From Anas platyrhynchos (Eukaryota > Chordata > Aves > Anseriformes > Anatidae), in NCBI RefSeq assembly GCF_047663525.1, contig NC_092592.1, forward strand, positions 27,089,001-27,153,000: DNA of 64,000 nt, read 5' to 3'. Positions within the stretch are counted from its first letter, which is position 1, and each line of letters begins with the position of its first letter. This document shows, piece by piece, positions 62,901-64,000 of this stretch. Below the pieces are notes generated by a model. The model saw only the letters and a list, made by a program, of their open reading frames with translations. It did not search any database and was not told where the DNA came from. Position numbers and translations under genes: made by a program.

Positions 62901-62903
62901 CAG
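32969..62903 (+). CDS. ARMH3: ARMH3 (C10orf76), armadillo-like helical protein, 3' end outside window
   Basis: ARMH3 is a Golgi-associated helical-repeat protein known to bind PI4KB and GBF1, supporting PI4P production and secretion. Exons (19): 32959-33070 (ATG 32969), 33541-33597, 33733-33879, 34789-34896, 36026-36118, 36982-37056, 37741-37827, 41888-41944, 43011-43054, 44692-44752, 45384-45430, 46105-46180, 48837-48930, 52303-52404, 55857-55915, 57221-57286, 58347-58416, 59901-59961, 62815-62903. All have GT donors and AG acceptors with consistent phase. They encode about 498 residues; the human protein has 689, so the last ~190 residues lie to the right. The start is [19 protein letters not shown], followed by a helical region nearly identical to human. 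A Thr/Pro-rich linker ([19 protein letters not shown], near residues 325-345) is encoded by the 48837 exon. The later part (from about [13 protein letters not shown]) enters the armadillo-like domain of the family. The gene is ubiquitous-type and driven from the CpG island. Confidence 0.96.
38088..38120. repeat. (TTTA)n microsatellite
   Basis: About eight uninterrupted TTTA units lie in an ARMH3 intron. This is ordinary simple sequence and likely length-polymorphic. Confidence 0.95.
41806..41826. repeat. (TTTG)n short tandem repeat
   Basis: About five TTTG units lie 60 bases before the acceptor of the 41888 exon. They could contribute to the pyrimidine-rich region upstream of the splice site but otherwise are simple sequence. 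Confidence 0.85.
45052..45119 (-). mobile_element. Possible short CR1 tail remnant plus poly-T run
   Basis: TCACAGAATCACAGAT followed by CCAGGTTGGGATTT resembles the reverse complement of a CR1 3' tail (repeated octamer then the conserved GGTTGG region). It ends at a run of about 28 T (45092-45118). The match is short and could be chance or another retroposon's tail. Confidence 0.4.
46181..48836 (+). other. ARMH3: ARMH3 intron between exons at 46105 and 48837
   Basis: This is 2.66 kb with no coding exon. The stretch at about 47860-48430 is balanced in composition, repeat-free and dense in transcription-factor-like words, unlike the flanking intron. It is listed separately as a candidate regulatory element. 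Short frames elsewhere are not supported. Confidence 0.65.
47860..48430. promoter_or_regulatory. Candidate conserved non-coding element in ARMH3 intron
   Basis: The sequence here lacks simple repeats and poly-purine/pyrimidine bias. It carries words typical of developmental enhancers: TTTTAATTTAG near 47896, TGATGATTTAAA near 47911, CATTTATAGTTG near 47970, GGTAATTAGG near 48247 and ATCGATAACGATAG near 48315. This is a judgement from texture only; conservation was not computed. Confidence 0.3.
48931..52302 (+). other. ARMH3: ARMH3 intron between exons at 48837 and 52303
   Basis: This is 3.37 kb with T-rich runs at 49990, 50198-50225, 50548 and 50677, an A run at 50415-50429 and no coding exon. 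The segment at 51050-51350 differs in texture and is called separately as a candidate element. Confidence 0.65.
51050..51350. promoter_or_regulatory. Candidate conserved non-coding element in ARMH3 intron
   Basis: This is a repeat-free block with an inverted GGATTGTATAATCC (about 51136-51149), the arrangement bound by K50-type homeodomain dimers. It also has TTACATTGATCTAC, TTGTTTCCAAGG and AATAATAAGCC words. It is embedded in otherwise unremarkable intron. Function is inferred from motif density alone. Confidence 0.3.
52405..55856 (+). other. ARMH3: ARMH3 intron between exons at 52303 and 55857
   Basis: This is 3.45 kb with no exon, RNA gene or transposon that I can support. Short frames on both strands are chance. 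Confidence 0.6.
55916..58346 (+). other. ARMH3: ARMH3 introns flanking the 57221-57286 exon
   Basis: Two introns (55916-57220 and 57287-58346) with unremarkable AT-rich sequence. Nothing else is recognised. Confidence 0.6.
58417..62814 (+). other. ARMH3: ARMH3 introns flanking the 59901-59961 exon
   Basis: These are intervals 58417-59900 and 59962-62814. They contain short T runs (about 59747-59761 and 62799-62810, the latter the pyrimidine tract of the last visible exon), an A run at 61357-61368 and a TA-rich patch at 62303-62327. No other gene is seen. Confidence 0.6.
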
Positions 62904-64000
62904 GTACTTTGCATCTACAGAGATGGTCAAATATAAAAAGCCCAAGGAGTGGGTAGCTGTTTGTCCATGAGTGCTTGTTCTAGTGCTACAGGGTTAAACA
63001 GCAAACATCAATTCTGTTAAATCATCTTTATTTTGCAGCTTACTTGCTACATGCAAATTACTTCTTTTAGAAAGCCAGGTCATTATCATAATGGTAGCTA
63101 ATTTACTTTCTTGTCTGGCCATGATCACCATGGTATCCAAGTGTCTTTGTTTTTCATTACCTGAGTCCTCCTTCACCTGATTGGAGAAATGAAGTAATGT
63201 TTTATGCAGCAGTGTTTCTCTCAGTTATTTGAGAGTGAAACGGAGGTAGGTTCTTAGATAAAATGGAGGGTGGACCCTACTTTTCCTTTTAACTGTAAGA
63301 AGTGGATATACATAGAATAGTGTACATTAAATCTCCTGTTGAGGAGAACAACCTAGAAATGTCAGTGGGAAGGAAGAGAGGTGTATAGGTCTGACCTTTG
63401 CGTTGATGGCAGATAGTCTGGTTTATGCCACTGGTATCTTTTTAAAATGCTTGATTTTTTTTTTTCATAATGTATTGGATGTAGCATTTTAGGACTGTTT
63501 TATGATGCCATCATTGTGTGGGAGGTCTGGAGAGGAGGATAGCAGAATGGATGAGGAGACTAACAGGTTTCTTTTGTGGTTATGGTGTGTGCTTCTGTTT
63601 TAACCTTGCAAGTGTTGAAGTAGCTCAGCTAGGAAAGTACAGTTAATCCCCAAGCTGTTGTGTCTTAAACAAGAGGTTTATGAAAATTCAAGGGAATATG
63701 GCCCTAATTGTGTATTCCTGGAGATGTACTTGAGACCTAGGATCAGTGACTTGCTGGTGTAATGTAACTCCCATCAGAAATTTGAGAGGGAGGAAGGTGG
63801 TGATGAGTGGCTTCTGAAGCTGTTCTTAATTAACACTGAGTACTTCCCTTCAGTAGCTTTGCACAGCTGAGTGTAGGTACAGAAAAACGAACTGACAATC
63901 TGAGTCAGGTTCAGTTAATAAATTTTTGCCTTGTGTGACATGTGGCCCATTCAGGCTTTCTAAATTATTCCTATAGAAGGTGAAGTGGGTGCCCCTAATT
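62904..64000 (+). other. ARMH3: ARMH3 intron, continues past window edge
   Basis: The phase-1 donor at 62904 needs a following exon that is not within the remaining 1.1 kb. The expected next residues of the family (ALINLLKFLM) are not found here. Nothing else is recognised. Confidence 0.7.

Noticed and set aside
27206-64000. tRNA, snRNA or CRISPR-like arrays in the ARMH3 introns
   Set aside because: No cloverleaf with A/B boxes, no snRNA core and no spaced direct-repeat array was recognised by eye; CRISPR arrays are not expected in vertebrate DNA.

Overview
The window is vertebrate nuclear DNA, most likely from a bird. It shows multi-exon genes with GT-AG introns, a 3' fragment of a CR1 LINE (the dominant avian/reptilian retroposon) at about 14.50-14.70 kb, few repeats otherwise, and GC-rich, C/G-homopolymer-laden DNA over the first 27 kb. 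The gene order LDB1 - prominin - HPS6 (antisense) - ARMH3 matches the human 10q24 block LDB1-HPS6-ARMH3 in order and relative orientation, but with an additional prominin gene inserted. The species cannot be fixed from the sequence alone.

Layout. 1-6462: GC-rich upstream/intronic sequence of LDB1, with CpG-dense patches but no coding exon I can support. 6463-9679: LDB1 coding exons on +, followed by a long 3'UTR to a poly(A) signal at 11886. 11.9-14.3 kb: GC-rich intergenic/promoter DNA. 14309-20803: 24 coding exons of a five-membrane-pass prominin-family gene on +, probably the third prominin (PROM3); its poly(A) signal is at 21194. 21.2-22.7 kb: intergenic DNA between two converging genes. 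23858-26296: HPS6 on the minus strand as a single uninterrupted coding exon, with a candidate poly(A) signal at 22732. 26.3-26.75 kb: a minisatellite of roughly 20-bp units just upstream of the HPS6 start codon. 26.8-27.3 kb: a CpG island acting as a head-to-head promoter for HPS6 (-) and ARMH3 (+), with an NRF1-type palindrome and a CCAAT box. 27.2-64 kb: ARMH3 on +, with a non-coding first exon and 19 coding exons covering about the first 498 codons; the gene runs off the right edge. Base composition drops abruptly from very GC-rich to AT-richer at the ARMH3 promoter.

Functional picture. These neighbours share no pathway operon-style. LDB1 is a nuclear adaptor for LIM-homeodomain/LMO complexes. 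The prominin is a glycoprotein of plasma-membrane protrusions. HPS6 is a BLOC-2 subunit for lysosome-related organelles. ARMH3 is a Golgi-associated armadillo-like protein linked to PI4KB and GBF1. The most informative feature is the prominin gene between LDB1 and HPS6. Human PROM1 lies near LDB2 and KCNIP4, human PROM2 near KCNIP3, and LDB1 near KCNIP2. The locus therefore reads as the third member of an ancient genome-duplication set whose prominin is absent from the equivalent human location. I saw no previously undescribed molecular system. The most testable leads are the prominin's missing signal peptide and GC-AG intron, the HPS6 minisatellite, and candidate conserved enhancers in ARMH3 introns. 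All exon calls were made by eye from splice motifs, reading phase and remembered protein families; no alignment was run.
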